Part shown: piece after piece, positions 22,501-36,600 of the stretch
How positions within the stretch are numbered: the stretch's first letter is position 1
Layout: every line of letters begins with the position of its first letter
Assembly (NCBI GenBank): GCA_030278955.1
Contig: JAOANR010000001.1
Span: 6,994,874-7,058,873 of the forward strand
DNA length: 64,000 bases
Direction: 5' to 3'
From: Hygrophila difformis
Lineage: Eukaryota; Streptophyta; Magnoliopsida; Lamiales; Acanthaceae
Notes under the pieces: model-generated
The model's input: only the letters and a program-made list of their open reading frames with translations
The model's database searches: none
What the model was told of the DNA's origin: nothing
Program-made: the position numbers and the translations under genes

Positions 22501-24721
22501 TTGCCTCTACGCAGTACCACACTTTGAAAAGATGTTGTATGATCAAGGGCAGCTTGTGAATGTTTACTTGGATGCCTTCTGTGTCACAAAAGACACGATG
22601 TATTCAAGCATGTCTCGCGACATTCTTGATTATTTGAGGAGGGATATGATTGGTCCTGGTGGAGAGATATTTTCAGCCGAGGATGCAGACAGTGCAGAGT
22701 TAGAGGGAGCCAAGAAAAAGGAGGGTGCCTTCTACATTTGGACGAGCCAAGAGGTTTTTTTTAATCGCTAATTAGTTTGTGAGAAGTCATCCTGTTTACA
22801 TCGTGTAGATGCCAATGCTTCCCTTGATTTACTGTTTTAAGTTTGTGTGAATATGTGGAATTATATAGTATTAAATGTGCTCATCTTCATTGCTTTATTG
22901 ATCTGTCATTTTCTCAATATGGACAGATTGAAGACATACTTGGAGAGCATGCCCAACTGTTTAAAGAACACTATTACATTAAACCGTCTGGTAACTGTGA
23001 TCTCTCGAACATGAGTGATCCTCACAACGAGTTCACGGGTAAGAATGTTCTTATTGAGAGAAGTAGTGCCTCTGCAATGGCATCAAAATTTGGTATCTCC
23101 CTGGACGAGTATCTGAAGATCTTGGGGAGTTGTCGAGAGAAGCTCTTTGAAGTGAGGTCAAAGCGCCCACGGCCACATTTGGATGATAAGGTAGCTTTTA
23201 ATCATGAATGGATGTTGCCTATCTAAACAATAAATGCTTTCATATGCTTCCTTCTCTCCTCCATGGTTTATGGGTTGACAAGTCAATTTTGGTTTTGTTG
23301 CATTTTCAGGTAATTGTGGCCTGGAATGGACTTGCAATATCCTCATTTGCGAGAGCATCTAGAATTCTGAATCATGAACCACAAGGGACCAACTACTACT
23401 TCCCTGTTGTCGGAAACGATGTAAGAACATAACAGCGTTCACTTGATTAAAAGATTCTGTATTTAATTTTCAAATGTCCATTTGAGTATTAATTCTGTTT
23501 GTTAGTTATTCTTGCCTTACCGAATTTTAGACTGTGATGAGCCTATACCCACTGCAACATTGTGCTCTGTGCACTTTCATTTGGACAAAAATGCATCCCT
23601 TTGAGCTTCTCAGTTACTTCTACTTACCAAGTATGATTTATTCAATGTGCTGACTTCTTATGCTGATATTAGCCAAGAGAGTATATGGAGGTTGCAGAAA
23701 AGGCAGCAACTTTCATCAGGAATAATCTCTACAACCAGGAAACTCGAAAACTGCAGCACTGCTTCCGGAATGGCCCCTCTAAAGCACCCGGACTTTTAGA
23801 TGATTATGCCTTCCTGATATCAGGTCTTTTGGATATGTATGAATTCGGCAGCTCAGTATCTTGGCTTACTTGGGCCATCGAACTACAGCAAATGCAGGTA
23901 TGTATGTAGGTTTTATGCCCAAACATTTCTTGTTCTCTCCTAAATGCCTCCTTAATTCTTCAGGACGAACTGTTTCTGGACAAAGTTGGGGGTGGATATT
24001 ACAACACTCAAGGCGACGATCCATCAGTGCTCCTACGTGTGAAAGAAGACCATGATGGTGCAGAGCCTTCAGGAAACTCAGTTTCAGCTATCAACCTAGT
24101 GAGATTAGCGTCCTTGGTTGCATCAGAATCGGATCGCTACAGGAAAAAAGCAGAGCATCTCCTGGTACACCCTTGTTTTAATTTCCTATAAGCAACGGTG
24201 ACCTATAACCTAATGATACTTGAATTCCTATGAGGCCATAGCCCATACTGACTAGACATTCTCATAGGCTGTCTTTGAAAAGAGGCTAAATGAAACACCA
24301 ATGGCGGTTCCTCTAATGTGCTGCGCTGCCGATATGCTTTCCATTCCTTCGAGAATACAAGTTGTCCTGGTTGGACACAAGGCCTCTCCAGAACTCCACC
24401 GCATGCTATCCGTTGCCCATGCTTCATACAATCCTAACAGAACTGTGAGCCCACTTCCATACTGCATTGATGATCTAACGAAACAGTTTCCCAACTCGGA
24501 ACACATTCTATGAACATTTCCTTCTCTGGCTGCAGGTGATCCACATAGACCCCAGTGATATCGAAGAATTCGGATTTTGGAAGGAAAAGAATGACAAGAT
24601 TGCCCGGATGGCGGAGAGCAATTTTGCGGCGGACAAAGTAGTAGGTCTAGTTTGCCAGAATTTCACTTGCAGCCCTGCTGTGTATGATGCAGATTCTCTT
24701 GAATCTCTGCTCTCCAAATGA
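19560..24721 (+). CDS. Thioredoxin-like DUF255 protein (SPATA20/YyaL family)
   Basis: Fifteen exons: 19560-19832, 20083-20155, 20361-20382, 20482-20560, 20629-20661, 21298-21446, 21596-21752, 22183-22423, 22515-22753, 22927-23190, 23310-23420, 23673-23897, 23964-24164, 24268-24444, 24536-24721. All junctions are GT-AG and keep frame, giving 809 residues. Residues 1-55 are Ser/Arg/Leu-rich with few acids, like an organelle transit peptide, before MADDSSSN at 56. The conserved block then begins ([20 protein letters not shown]), with the thioredoxin-like motif CHWCH at about 121-125 and REERPDVDK after it. The rest matches the family's (alpha/alpha) barrel half: [63 protein letters not shown]. 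Bacterial and animal relatives have no firmly established reaction, so a redox or sugar-related role remains inference. An in-frame ATG at 19527 is an alternative start. It looks fully intact. Confidence 0.93.
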
Positions 24722-24992
24722 TGTAGTTTGTCCTAATTAATACTCATACAAAGCAATCATATTGGGACTACAAATAAGTTGGCTCGTGTAGAGTTACAAT
24801 ATACTTATATAGTGCGACTCATTCTGGAGAATTTGGTTAGGAAGCATAATTCGAAATGCTGATGATAGATTTTCTATTGTGATGAATTAGTTGATTTATT
24901 TAAAATGATGAATAAAATTATCATCTCTTCGGAAAATGCAAACCTGCAACCCATTGAAAGTTGGGCTAAGTCTCGTCCCTTCCTATATGAAT
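24722..24992 (+). other. 3' UTR/intergenic after the DUF255 gene
   Basis: AT-rich sequence with no clear single poly-A signal. Presumed 3' UTR followed by spacer. Confidence 0.4.
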
Positions 24993-25079
24993 TACTTCCT
25001 CATTTTTTTTAAAGATTGTTACGGATTAATTCAACACGTAGTTCAATGTAAATTTTAAACCATTAATAATTTAATTTTG

Positions 25080-26614
25080 TTTTTGCTAAACAGCAAGAAC
25101 AGGCTAGGGAAGAAATAAAAATAAAGCAGTAAAGAAATAAAGATCAAATCAGCGAGCCCGAGAAAATCAGGTGCCAGCTGAGTCAGCCAAAAGGTGGGAC
25201 ACAAGATGATCTGGTGAAAAGGCCCAGGTGATGAAGAATAACTTATCTTCAGCTCTTAATTTCGCAAGAGCGTTGTCTTCCCTAAGAATGTGCTGGAAGT
25301 GACACACTTAGAATACCTCCCTAAGCTCCTCAATCCTTGCCAAAGGTGCTGCTAGCCAATGTGATATAGTATGCTTAGTATGCTTACCTTTGATCAATCT
25401 TAATGCTTCCATTGAATCACTACAAACGCAAACATTAGAAAATCCATGCTCCCTAGCAAGTTCTAGACCATGCATGACGGCGTGAACTTCAGCCGCCAAG
25501 ACTGAGACATCACCAAGGAATTCCGAAGTCTCCCCAACCCAGCTGCCATCTATATTACGCGGCACTGCTCCGAATCCAGCTCGTTTTGAAGTCGAAGTCG
25601 ACGGAAGACAGCCATCCGTGTGCAAGAAAGGGCCATCCAATTCCCCATGTTCCAACACACATGGCGCGGAAGACGAAGTTGAGTCATCCACACCCTCAAC
25701 ACGTTCTAACACATCTCGAAGGTGTCAAATTTGTCGCACCAACATCTGAAGAATGGAGTGCTTCCCTTGGAAAACCCTCAAATTCCTCTCCCTCCACACA
25801 TGCCAAAGGCTATAAATAGACAACCATAGCATTTAACCATTCCATTGAGCCAGAGGCGAGTGTTCTGTCGATCAATCATGTCCAGATCCTCTGGAATTTG
25901 AATGAAGAGGTTGCTCCACAGTGAGACCACCCAACTACATTGGAAGAAAACATGCCTTCAATCTTCCTCCAGCATCCCGTAAATTGTGCATAGAGGAGAA
26001 GGAGATATCTGATGATGGTATCGAAGAGAATTACAAGGGATAGTCTCCCACGACACTAACCAAAGAAGAAAGCAGATTTTCTCCGGCCAGCTAGAATTCC
26101 AGATCCATGACCATCCCCGTGTCGCGGCTGAGATCCCCATAAGAAATTTGTACCCGATCGAGTTGTGTATTAATTTCCCCTCCATTTCCAACCATCTTGA
26201 GCTTGATGATGTAATGTAGGAGGCGGTAGACTTAAAATATCAGACCTTACATCATGTGGAAGGATTGTTTGAATCCTAGATAAATCCCACCCATGAACCC
26301 CCACAGCATCTAACACTCGTAACTTGACATCACTCGTTTCAACATAGGAAACTCTGGGACTAAGAGGCTTATCATGTAACCAAGGAGAAAGCCATAGTGA
26401 AGATTGGCCATTCCCTAGCACAAAGAATATCCTCCCATGAACAACTTAGCAGCTCTACAAATACTTCTCCAAGTGAAAGGAACCACCTTTAGTCAGGGTA
26501 GTATTAGAAACGCCATTTGGACAATAATTCGCTTGCAATTCACTACTCCATAATTTTTCTGACTTGAAGAAAAACTCAGTGGACGAGCTTCCCCAATAGG
26601 GACACATTGGCCGG
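25080..26614 (-). mobile_element. Second 5'-truncated LINE fragment
   Basis: Flanked by TTAATAATTTAATTTTG (25063-25079) and TTAATAATTTAAATTTGG (26615-26632), a long target duplication. It holds minus-strand LINE ORF2 sequence of the zf-RVT/RNase H type, ending at its 3' (left) side in an A-rich stretch. It lies in the same kind of target as the LINE at 3943-5094. Confidence 0.8.
25170..26610 (-). pseudogene. LINE ORF2 remnant, multiply broken
   Basis: Three stretches are recognisable. Near 26421-26170 is a pre-zf-RVT segment (SLWLSPWLHDKPLSPRVSYV). Near 26191-25958 is a zf-RVT segment (SWIWNSSWPEKICFLLWLVS). At 25712-25308 is an RNase H segment (FLHTDGCLPSTSTSKRAGFG; EVHAVMHGLELAREHG; VCVCSDSMEALRLIKG). 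It then continues past a TAA as VCHFQHILREDNALAKLR. The D, E and D acidic residues survive, but the last conserved D (as in 'ADxLAK') is missing, with DNALAKL in its place. Frames change between segments, so it is a decayed fragment. Confidence 0.8.
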
Positions 26615-27122
26615 TTAATAATTTAAATTTGGTACAAATAAAAGTTCTAATCAATATTTAAAAACTACAAGACGAGATAAATCTAATAAGATTTCACTTG
26701 GCTATATTTTAACCTATATAACCATGATAAAACTTTAAGTCAAAGTATATAAACGAAAAGTAATATTTGTCAAATCGTAGCTAACAAAAAAAAAACGGAG
26801 AAAGTATATTCCTATACATGTGTGTGGGAATTAGATATTTATTGGAATTACTATTTATCATCACAAAATTCTAAAATATCCCAATATTTTATATGATCGC
26901 ATCGCGATATTTTATGTAATGTAAGAAGGTAAATAATTTTTAAAAATAAATAAATAAATAAATAAAAACACACTCTACATGGCTGCACCCAGACTGCACT
27001 TTAACCAGGTCTTATGCGATCTACTATCTGTTTACATGAAAAAGGTTTCGGACATAGTTCCGCTCTCCAGAAGACCAGAACAAAGAACCACAGCTCAACG
27101 TGAATCGCCTCTTCCCCACTAT

Positions 27123-27805
27123 TAGGGGTGTGCAAATTTTGGTCGAAACCGAACAAACCGACCAAACCGAACCGAATTTTTCAATTTGGTTCGGTTTTTG
27201 GATTTCGGTTTGGTTTTTGGTTTTGAAAATCCAAAATTTCGATTTTCGGTTCGGTTTTTGGTTTTTAAAAATCTACAATTCGGTTAACCGAACCGAACCG
27301 AAATTTGAATTATATACTAAAAAAATATAAAATACATTATGCCATTATATAATAAACACAAAATAATATCCCTATTCGGTGACTCTTTGTGTGGATGATA
27401 AGTGATAACTACTGTTGAGAGTTTTGAGACTTTTATATTGTTTCGTACTTGAACTTTCGGTGACTGTTTCTTTATTTTGTAATTTCATTTGTGTGTAATT
27501 TGAACAGTACAATTTGGAATGGTTTACTATTTTGCACTCATAGTTATATGTAGATATGATATTTTTGTTTGACAGAGCGAGTTTACAGACTTGAAAATGG
27601 TAATAGAGATGTTTTTGATCAAAAAATATTTTATTTTCTAGAAAAGCAATTCGGTTCGGTTCGGTTAACCGGTATAACCAAACCGAAATATTTCGGTTTG
27701 GTTATTTCGGTTTTCAGTAATTTTGGTTCGGTTTTGGTTTTTAAAAAAAATTCGGTTTTTAATTCGGTTTTGAAGTTTAACTGAACCGACCGATGCACAC
27801 CCCTA
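27123..27805. mobile_element. hAT-like nonautonomous element with perfect 8-bp duplication
   Basis: Starts TAGGGGTGTGCA and ends TGCACACCCCTA. Both flanks are CCCACTAT (27115-27122 and 27806-27813), a perfect 8-bp target duplication typical of hAT. Subterminal blocks at both ends are dense in AACCGAACCG / CGGTTCGGTT. The ~350-bp middle is noncoding. It lies about 500 bp upstream of the BRF1 start codon, so it sits in that gene's promoter region. Confidence 0.9.
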
Positions 27806-27813
27806 CCCACTAT

Positions 27814-28298
27814 TCTTTCCACTCCGTACCACCAAATTATTCCAATTCCATACCTTACCCTCAATTTCATCCGATTAATTTGTTACCCTAATTTCCAGAG
27901 GGCGACGGCGGCCGGCGGTTGACGGCCGACCATTAGTTATTGCGAGGATTGAGAGTTTGAGAACCCGATAAGGTCCCACCGCAAAATACATCATCATTCC
28001 TACTTCCTGGAGGTCTGAGAGTTATTACTGAGTTTACTAGTTTCTGAATATAAATGGGATTGCTTGTTTTTGGTCTGGCTGCTGTGATGTGCTGCCCTAA
28101 CCGTTTTTGAACTGTTTGTGACGAAGCTTGATTGGAGGATTCTTTTTTTTCTTTTTTGGTAATTTGATTTTCCTCTTCTTGTTCTTCTATCAACATTTTC
28201 TTTTTCTTTTTTTGTTTGGGTAAGCAACATTTTTTTTTTAAAAAAAAAGTAATTTTTATTTCTTGCCGCATGCTTAATTCCAGTCAGTGTGTGCGAGG
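27814..28298 (+). promoter_or_regulatory. BRF1 upstream region and probable 5' leader
   Basis: A GC-rich patch at 27900-27930 (GCGACGGCGGCCGGCGG) precedes A/T-rich leader sequence up to the ATG at 28299. A poly-T/pyrimidine block lies at 28142-28240. The exact transcription start cannot be placed. Confidence 0.4.
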
Positions 28299-30656
28299 AT
28301 GTGGTGTCGTAGTTGCGCAAAGAATGTTCTGCCCAAAAACTTGGATGGCAAGATGTAAGTGCTTGAGGACCTTACATGTTTAGTTCATTGGTTTGTGTGT
28401 GTGTGTGTGCGCGCGTGTATTGACTATCGAACACTTACTTTTCTATAGCTCAAGTAATATTAATTTTTGACAACTATGTGTGCTGAGATAGTTGCCTGAT
28501 CTAAATTAACAGATGCTGTCCCCATTGTGGAAGAGTTCTCGATGAGGATAACTTCTCACAGGAGCCCACATTTGTTAAAAATGCTGCAGGGCAGGTTCGT
28601 TCTTGATTTTGTATTTTCTTTTGGCACCATAATTCTGTTTTTCAGTGGTAAGAAGTTTAGATTAGCCATGTTCAGAAGTACGATAACCTAAACAGATCTT
28701 TTTGAAATTCTTCATATGAAATGATCGAGTGTGTTTGGGGATATATTTTGTCTTCGAAATAAGAATAGTAGTATTATCTTTTTCTTTTTATAATGAGTCC
28801 TGTATCTTTTATTGTACTATGAAGTATTAAGCAGCTTGTTAGCTTACCTGCCATATTGAAAATCTAAATATGATTATTCTGTGATAAGGAGATAGGAACC
28901 TGATTGGTGGAAGGGTCTCAAATCTAAATATGCCCTTCCAAAGTGCATAAATTTCCATCAATATTGCAATTGTGTTTCATGTTTTGGGTTTCTGGCGCTG
29001 GTTGAGCTCTTCTGTAATATAGCTATAATTTTTTTTATTTTTTTGTTCAGTTTTTAATCATTGCTTATAAGCTTAAAATATACTCCATCCGTCCCAGCCA
29101 ACGTGTCCTGTTTGATTTTTTTGACACTGTTCATTGTTCTACTTTGACTCGATTTTATTCGATTTTATTGCATGTATATATTTGGAAAAAATAATCGAGT
29201 TGGTCTTGTTAGAATCGTATAATCATGTAGTTTTAGAATATATATTTTACATAATTTTTTGTTGTACACATTTTGAGATATTAATGGTTGAAAAAGTGCA
29301 TTGGATTGTGTGCAAAAGTGAAACAAGACAAGTTAAGTGGGACGAAGGGAGTACTGAATTTAGATGGTCAGAATTAATGCTGCTGCTTACTTTAACGAGG
29401 ATTTTAACATATAATAACTAGTGAAGAGATTTATATGATTGTTTTATTAGTATGTCAGTTGTGCATTTTGTTTACTTTGCTTATGTGGTTTACTGATAGA
29501 CTCTGATTTATTGGTAGAGTAAATTGTCCGGGAATTTTGTGAGGACAATCCAGAATGAATATTCGATTTCACGTGAGAGGATACTGGATGAAGGTATGTA
29601 TATTCTCTACTTGACACCACAACAATACGACTTAGTGGCAATTAATAAGATATGCAATTATGATGTTATTGTGATATCCAATTTGTATTACTGAATATTT
29701 TTGTAAAGGATCCTACGTGTACTTCTGTAGACTTGCTTAGTGACCGCCAATTTATTGAAGTATTGAATCACTTGATTGTGTGGACTAAGGAGCTATCCAG
29801 AAAAAGTGCTTTTTACACTTCCTTGCTCCATACATTCTTTTCAAGATCATAAATATCAAAAGCATTTCTAGTTTCTCTGTCTGATGGTTTATGATTTCTG
29901 TTATTGCTTCTTGAGCAATATATTTGCTTGTCAGAAGAGCAATAGAGTAAAATAAATGTTGTTTCATACATTCCTTTTAATAACACTAAAAGCTTTAACA
30001 GCCCCAATAATTGTGACATATTCTTGAAATTATAAGTACCATGATACCTAATATTTAATTGTACTTGTCTGCATTTTTTGAGACATTATTGGTATGTGGG
30101 TCAGTTGAATAAGATATTTGATTTCATCTTTATGAAATTAGTTGTAGTTATGGAATAATTTATGTTTCTTCATTATTGCAGCATCCAGAGGAATAAGCAA
30201 TTTGATGTATAACCTAGGAATTGATGGTGGTGATTCTATAGCTCGCCCAGCTTTAGCCTTTTATACGGTAATACCTTAGTATTTCAATCTTTGTATCTTT
30301 TCATACTCTTATATATGAACATTGTCACTGATTATTCTTGGGTTTATAGATTGCACTGGAACGCAATTTCACAAGGGGTCGCAGGAAAGAGCAAGTAGAA
30401 GCTGCTTGCCTCTATATTGCCTGCAGGTAAGAATTATCTTCAGGAAGGAGTATGGTTTTTCTAAGTTTTTGTCTTATGCAGGAAGGAGAGGTTATATATT
30501 GATAAATTGGTTGTTTGTTTCCAATTGAGTGAGTAATGGACCAAACCATTATTTAATACTATATACTAGTTTTCCAGGAAGGTTTGTCATTTGTTAGTAA
30601 GTGAGCTTAGCGAACCTCATTGTCAAATGAATTCCATATATGAGGGGAGTTGAAGG

Positions 30657-30690
<34 letters not shown>

Positions 30691-33600
30691 CACATGTTTG
30701 TTGCTAAAAATTTAAGAAAATGTAAAGACATTCTAAAACTCACACTAAACTTCAAATGCATTTGTATGTGAATTTGTATATACTAATATATCTTTCCGTA
30801 ATTATCCTTTTATTATCATTATAATTCAATACATGGAGCATTGATTGTTTCCCCCCTTTCTTTTGCAGGGAGCATAAAAAACCCTATCTTCTTATTGATT
30901 TTTCGGAGTATCTAAGGATAAACGTGTATGTGAATATTTTGTTATGTTGTTATTTGTTAGTGTGGAGTTGTGATGTTTAAATATGTTATACTCATCTCAA
31001 ACTGGAAAATTTTGATGCCTCTATCCTTCACCGAGGTGTTAGAAGTTAGTAAGGTTCAGCACATTTCTTTGAAAGGGCATTGGAGTGAAAATGTTTTATG
31101 CTGTGTTAGGGATATATTTTGTATTAACATTTAGCTCATTGGAATGAGTTCAATGGGTTCTTGATTTTTGAGCATAAGAATTATCTAGTGGGTTGTGGGG
31201 TAGAAATTCCAATGCTGATGGGTGAGAGCGGCCAATGATTTTTATGTAATGGAATTTCTTCTGGAAACAACACAACTATGATAGAGAAACAACTTAAGAT
31301 TCAATGAACTAGTTTTAATAGTAGTATATCTGAGTAGATAATTCAAATTCTGTAGTTAAGAAATCATTATGCTAGATCCTTTTTTTTATTATTATTATTT
31401 TATTGTTTTTTCTTCATTTGCTTGGATTGCTGACCATTTCTGTCCTTCTTAATATGAGTCCTAATGTATCACAGTTATGTGCTGGGGGCAGTGTTTTTGC
31501 AGCTTTGCAAACTTTTGAGCCTTGAAGAACATCCAATTATTCAAAAACCAGTGGATCCAAGCCTTTTTATTCATAGATTCACTGATCGTAAGTGCATGAC
31601 ATGATCTATTTTACGCTGTTTTCAGGTGCTATAACTTTGCATGTTTATTTTGTAGCTTAAATAAAATACTATGGTTGGTCTTGTATGTCAATATATACTT
31701 AATCTAAATTAAGCTTTGTTACTTTTCATTAATATCAGAGTTTGTAAATATATGCATAATGGTGCAGGCTTCCGTGGCTTGTCTCAAGGTCCACACCTCA
31801 ATGAAGAGGCCTGATTTCTTCTTCATCTCCCTATTCTTCTATTTAGTAAAATTTGAGTATAGACACTGAAAATTTGGAAAATAAACCTCAACCTATCCCT
31901 GGATTTCAACTCCAGTATATGTTTTTAACTTCTAGGAATTTGTACCTAGTCAGAAGAGTTTTAAGAGATTCCCTAATATGATTTTGGGTTTCAAGTTAAT
32001 GGTCCGGTTTTCTGTATACTAATATTGTTGATACCACAATTCTGCTGTACCAATTGAAATTCTGTTATACCTGAGTGTTGCACCATATATACCCAAATTT
32101 TGATGAAATGTAGATTCGATATTTATGAAAGATGTGTTGTAACTAAATATATATGAATTATATCGCTCGTACATACCAAAGTGTCATCGCTTTTTTTTTT
32201 TTTTTTTTTTTTTTCTCTCACTTTTCTTCTTTTTCTCTTTTTGTTAGCTGCTGAACTCTAAGTGCCCCACTATATAATTATAATTATACTTTATAATAAT
32301 TATATACAATATCATTTTATTTTAATTTTTTTATGTTTATTTAGTAGGAAACATTCTTCTATAATCCTTATCTTCAATAATATCTGCAAATTGTTGTGTC
32401 TCATTTTTTTTTATTTTTTTTCTTTTGTAACTGCCACATTTCATTCTGTTTTTCATATTGTTATGATATTTCAGAAATATCTGTGGGGACCTCTTTAGAG
32501 ATTTAGATGAAATTTATGATTCGAATTTTAAATTTTTATCAGTGAATGTGGATTCAAATTGTGAAAAAATATGTAAGATATATTTTTCTTTAATCTGTTT
32601 TCTTAATTTAATAAATATGCGCCATGGCATGAAGAAAACTTTACGCCTCTTCAAACCACTTGCCCTTCCATAGTAATAATGTAAAGAGTGTTTCATGATG
32701 TTCATCTTGCTTCTGGGTTAATGCATCAACATTTCGTGATTGCAAATGCTTGAATTCGACATTCTTGCTATACAGACCAGGCGATTCAGCCAATTCAGCT
32801 GCCATACTGCAATTTTACTTTTATCTTGCCAATATTTAATAAATATTCACCTTTCTATGTTAGATATTTGAGTTTGTTATGTTTGTCCGTGCTCTTTCCT
32901 CCTCCTCCTCCTATAAATTTCCTGGTAGCTTTGACAGTTCTTATTTTAGGTCTCTTTGGTGGCAAAAAATCAAGTGTCGCCGTTGTCTCCCGGACTGCAC
33001 TTCATATTGTTGCTAGCATGAAGAGAGATTGGATGCAGGTGAAATTTAGTGTATATATATTTTATTAAAATGTGGCTTGGCCTGTGAACTGATCCATAAT
33101 TGTTTTCAGACGGGGAGAAAACCAAGTGGACTGTGTGGCGCTGCACTTTACATAGCTGCTCTGTCACATGGCCTCAAGTGTTCAAAGAATGAGATTGTAT
33201 GTTTAGCATCATGCTTTAGGCAGTAGTTTACTTTGCAAGTTGCTTGCACAAAAGTTTGTGTTTGCAACAATGCCAAAATTCACTTTCAATCTTGTACCCT
33301 TTATCATCATTGAGGATAATAAAATCCAGTAGTCACGCTTGCAGTTCCTCAAGGCATCCCTGAACGACATTATGCATTTTAGAACTTCTTTGAAGCAATA
33401 TATTAATACCTCTACTTACTTTTGTGACTAATGTTGTTCTAAACGTTGTCAGATTAAGGTTGTCCATGTCTGTGAAACAACACTAACGAAGCGGTTGATA
33501 GAATTTGAGAATACGGAATCAGGAGGTCTTACGGTAGGTTTTGCCAAAGCAATTTATCTTCATATATGAAATAAATGTCTATGTTTGCGTTTGGTTGCCT

Positions 33601-36600
33601 TAGATTTGTGGAGAAGGATCATTGGGGCAATTCTTTTAGGTTTGTTTTTCAAATTAATAAACAGGGGGATTATTCAGATTAGGAAAAACATTAATAGAAA
33701 ATGCTTGAGGAAATTTCTTTTACTCAAACCAGTAAAATCTGTTACATTCCAAAAGAAGAATGTACCTATTGTATGTATGTGGACTCCTAAGTTGTTGGAA
33801 CTTGGAAGAATAGCAAATAAAATCACCCACTGACAACTCTTAATGTAACTACAAAAGCCCATCTCTATTTACAGTAATAAAAAATGTGAGTGCATTTTTC
33901 ACTTCTTCCAGCACTTTCAACGCCCTTGGCTCACTTTGTTGCTTTTGGGTCCCATATAAAATACCATTAGTCAACACCTGCTATAATCTATATAGCCTTT
34001 ATCTTCTCTGGAAATAACTTTCAATTGTACTTCAACTGGATTTCTGACATGCAATATCAACGTTTTAAATATCATGGATTTTTTTAAATTTCATTGAAGA
34101 AATCCTGAGTTCCTGACAATGCAGAACAGGTTAATTCTATGATTCCTCTCTTGTTTCTTGTTGTAGTGCTTCTGCATTGTGAGTTGTCTATTCTTCTCTT
34201 TCTTTAGTAATGAATGAATTTCTCCTAACAAGAGCTTGTAAGGTTCCTTTATTTGCCTTTTATGCAATGATGGATGCTGTTTGCCAACTGGTGAGATGTT
34301 TTTCTATTTTATGGGATTGTGAGGAAGGTTTTAATGTTTGACTAGATTGAAGAGTTTAACGCAAAAGCTGTGGAACTTGAACAAGAAGAGAGGCTTTCCA
34401 ATTCACTCAATACTGGGGTAAAAGCATCTGGGATTAATGAACTTCTCTGTAAGCACAAGGGTACCAGGGTGCCTCATTTTGGTCATGGGCTTTGTGAAAG
34501 CTGCTATGGAGAGGTAATTCTCTATTATCTTAACCTAATACTTCTGCTATATTTTGATGTATGTTAATGGCTTTGGTTGTGGGTCCAGTTCATCAAACTT
34601 TCAGGCGGTCTGGAAGGTGGGTCAGAGCCTCCTGCTTTCCAGCGTGCTGAGAGGGAAAGAATGATGGTGAAGGAAGCTGCTGCTGACAAGTGTAGTGACC
34701 TGGATCCCTCCATATTGTGTGGTTCTAAAGAAAACCAGCACAATGGTTTAAAAGTATGTCTTGACACTTTTCAGCCTTCTGTCAACTTCACCACACCCCC
34801 CCCCCCCCCCCCACCCCCCGGATCATGTTATACTCCCTCCATCTCACTTAGCTTGCTACACTTTCATTTTTGGGCTGTCCCAACTCACTTGTTACATTTC
34901 TATAAAAAAGAAAAAAAAAAAAATTAAACTCACTACCATCACATCACATCAGTAAAAAAAAAAATTAGAGTATATTCTAACTCTCATCAATAAATCACAA
35001 CTTACAACCATCATCACATCAATAAATAAATGAATCAAATAAAATTTCAAACCTACCATCATCACACCTAATTTACCCCCACCTTAGAAACTAATATATA
35101 TCCCTAGTTCCCTACCTCATTCCCATGCCCAAAAGAGAATTAACAAGAGGCACTGGACGGAGGGAGTATTAAAAAAGTTGTACCAAATCTTGATTTTTGA
35201 TCATTTCTTCCTCTCTTAGTTGTCATGCTTCAAACTCTTCAGAAAGTTGTGCCTTCTCATTCAACATGGAAGGGTACATGCATCCTTTTCAATTCTCATT
35301 CAAAAAGTTAACCTCTTCCACTCTACTCTTCTCATATAAAGTTACCATGTAGCCCTCCTTAAAACTGGAAAAAGACAGTACGCTCATCCTACTTCATCAG
35401 TAAATTTCTTGATGAAAGTTAATGAATCTGTGATTGAACTTTATACGTTTGGAAACCCATGAAAGAATACTGCAATCGTATAAGATTCTTATGTTTGTAG
35501 AACCCCTGCAATCACATAAAAAAAAAAGAAGTTCAACATCCATTTCTGAAGTGATTGGGAGATTTACGGGGGATTAATGGTGTTACAATTTCTAGCACTA
35601 AGCAAATCACACTTTTAAGTCTTCTAAGAGAAGTATCTAACATTGGTTTTGAAGAAGAAAAAAAAATTGCTTGCAGATATTTGGAGTCAAAATTCTATAA
35701 ATTGAGAGGGTCAACAAAATGAGTGAGTTTAAAAATAATTTCCTGAGAAATGATATGTGATACTACGTGACTGTGAGTTGTGGGGTAGGCAATCATTTAC
35801 TAGCGCTAAAACTCCCATTCTAGTGATTTTTCATGCTGTGTCTACAGAAGTGTGGCTCGAAACTTCTAGTTAACTTTCATAATACATTACAATGTTATGT
35901 TTTTGTTCGCATTTTTTAGCCTGACATGCCAAGGGGACCAACAGATATGAATCAGAGTGAAGTTCCAAAACCAGCAAAGCCTGGCCTAAGTGGTATGAAC
36001 CACCATTTTTTACTATATACTGTGCGTGGATCTTTGACTAATTTGCTACAGTTTTGGAGGAACTTATTTTATTTAATGATCTGAGGAGCTTCCTTTCTAG
36101 GAGAAGACGGTCTTGGTGATTCCAATGATGATGGAACACACACATTTGATGCTCACCTTGAAGAACCAGAGACTTTATCCGACATTGATGACAATGAGGT
36201 TTGAAATTGCTTATTTATTTCATGTCGTGCTCATTTTCGAGGAGTTCATACATTTCTTATTTATAAATGTTGAGACTTGAGAGGAGACGTTGTTAGGATG
36301 GGTGCCAATCGGGTAATGACCAGGAGAAATAGTTCTCTATTGGATGTTTTTCGAGAATAGTTAAGAGGGAGGGAGACAGATTTGTGATATTTTCGGGAAA
36401 TCTTTAAAAGATCTTTTTTTTTTTTAAAAAAAAAAATGAAATTCCATTCAATTGCAGCATCTTTTATTTATTTATCTATTTTTCTTTATGAGAAAAGGAC
36501 ACTCATCTGGCACCAGGATGACAGGATCTCTCTCTGGGTACTAATATTCCCCTATAACAAACAAGCAGATTAATGTTGCTGAGTATTATCTGTTGCCTGT

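Larger units (their letters stand above)
24995..26804. mobile_element. Stowaway-like MITE split by a LINE
   Basis: The left part starts CTTCCTCATTTTTTTTAAAG (TA at 24993-24994). The right part ends AAAAAACGGAGAAAG (TA at 26805-26806) and carries the shared internal segment 'aataagatttcacttggcta'. The halves join at the LINE target duplication near 25063-25079 and 26615-26632. Confidence 0.7.

Noticed and set aside
31768..31814. Possible alternative BRF1 exon after a GTGCAG acceptor
   Set aside because: It would join in frame but ends at once in a stop (HLNEEA then TGA) and skips the second cyclin repeat. Without transcript evidence it is treated as a cryptic site.
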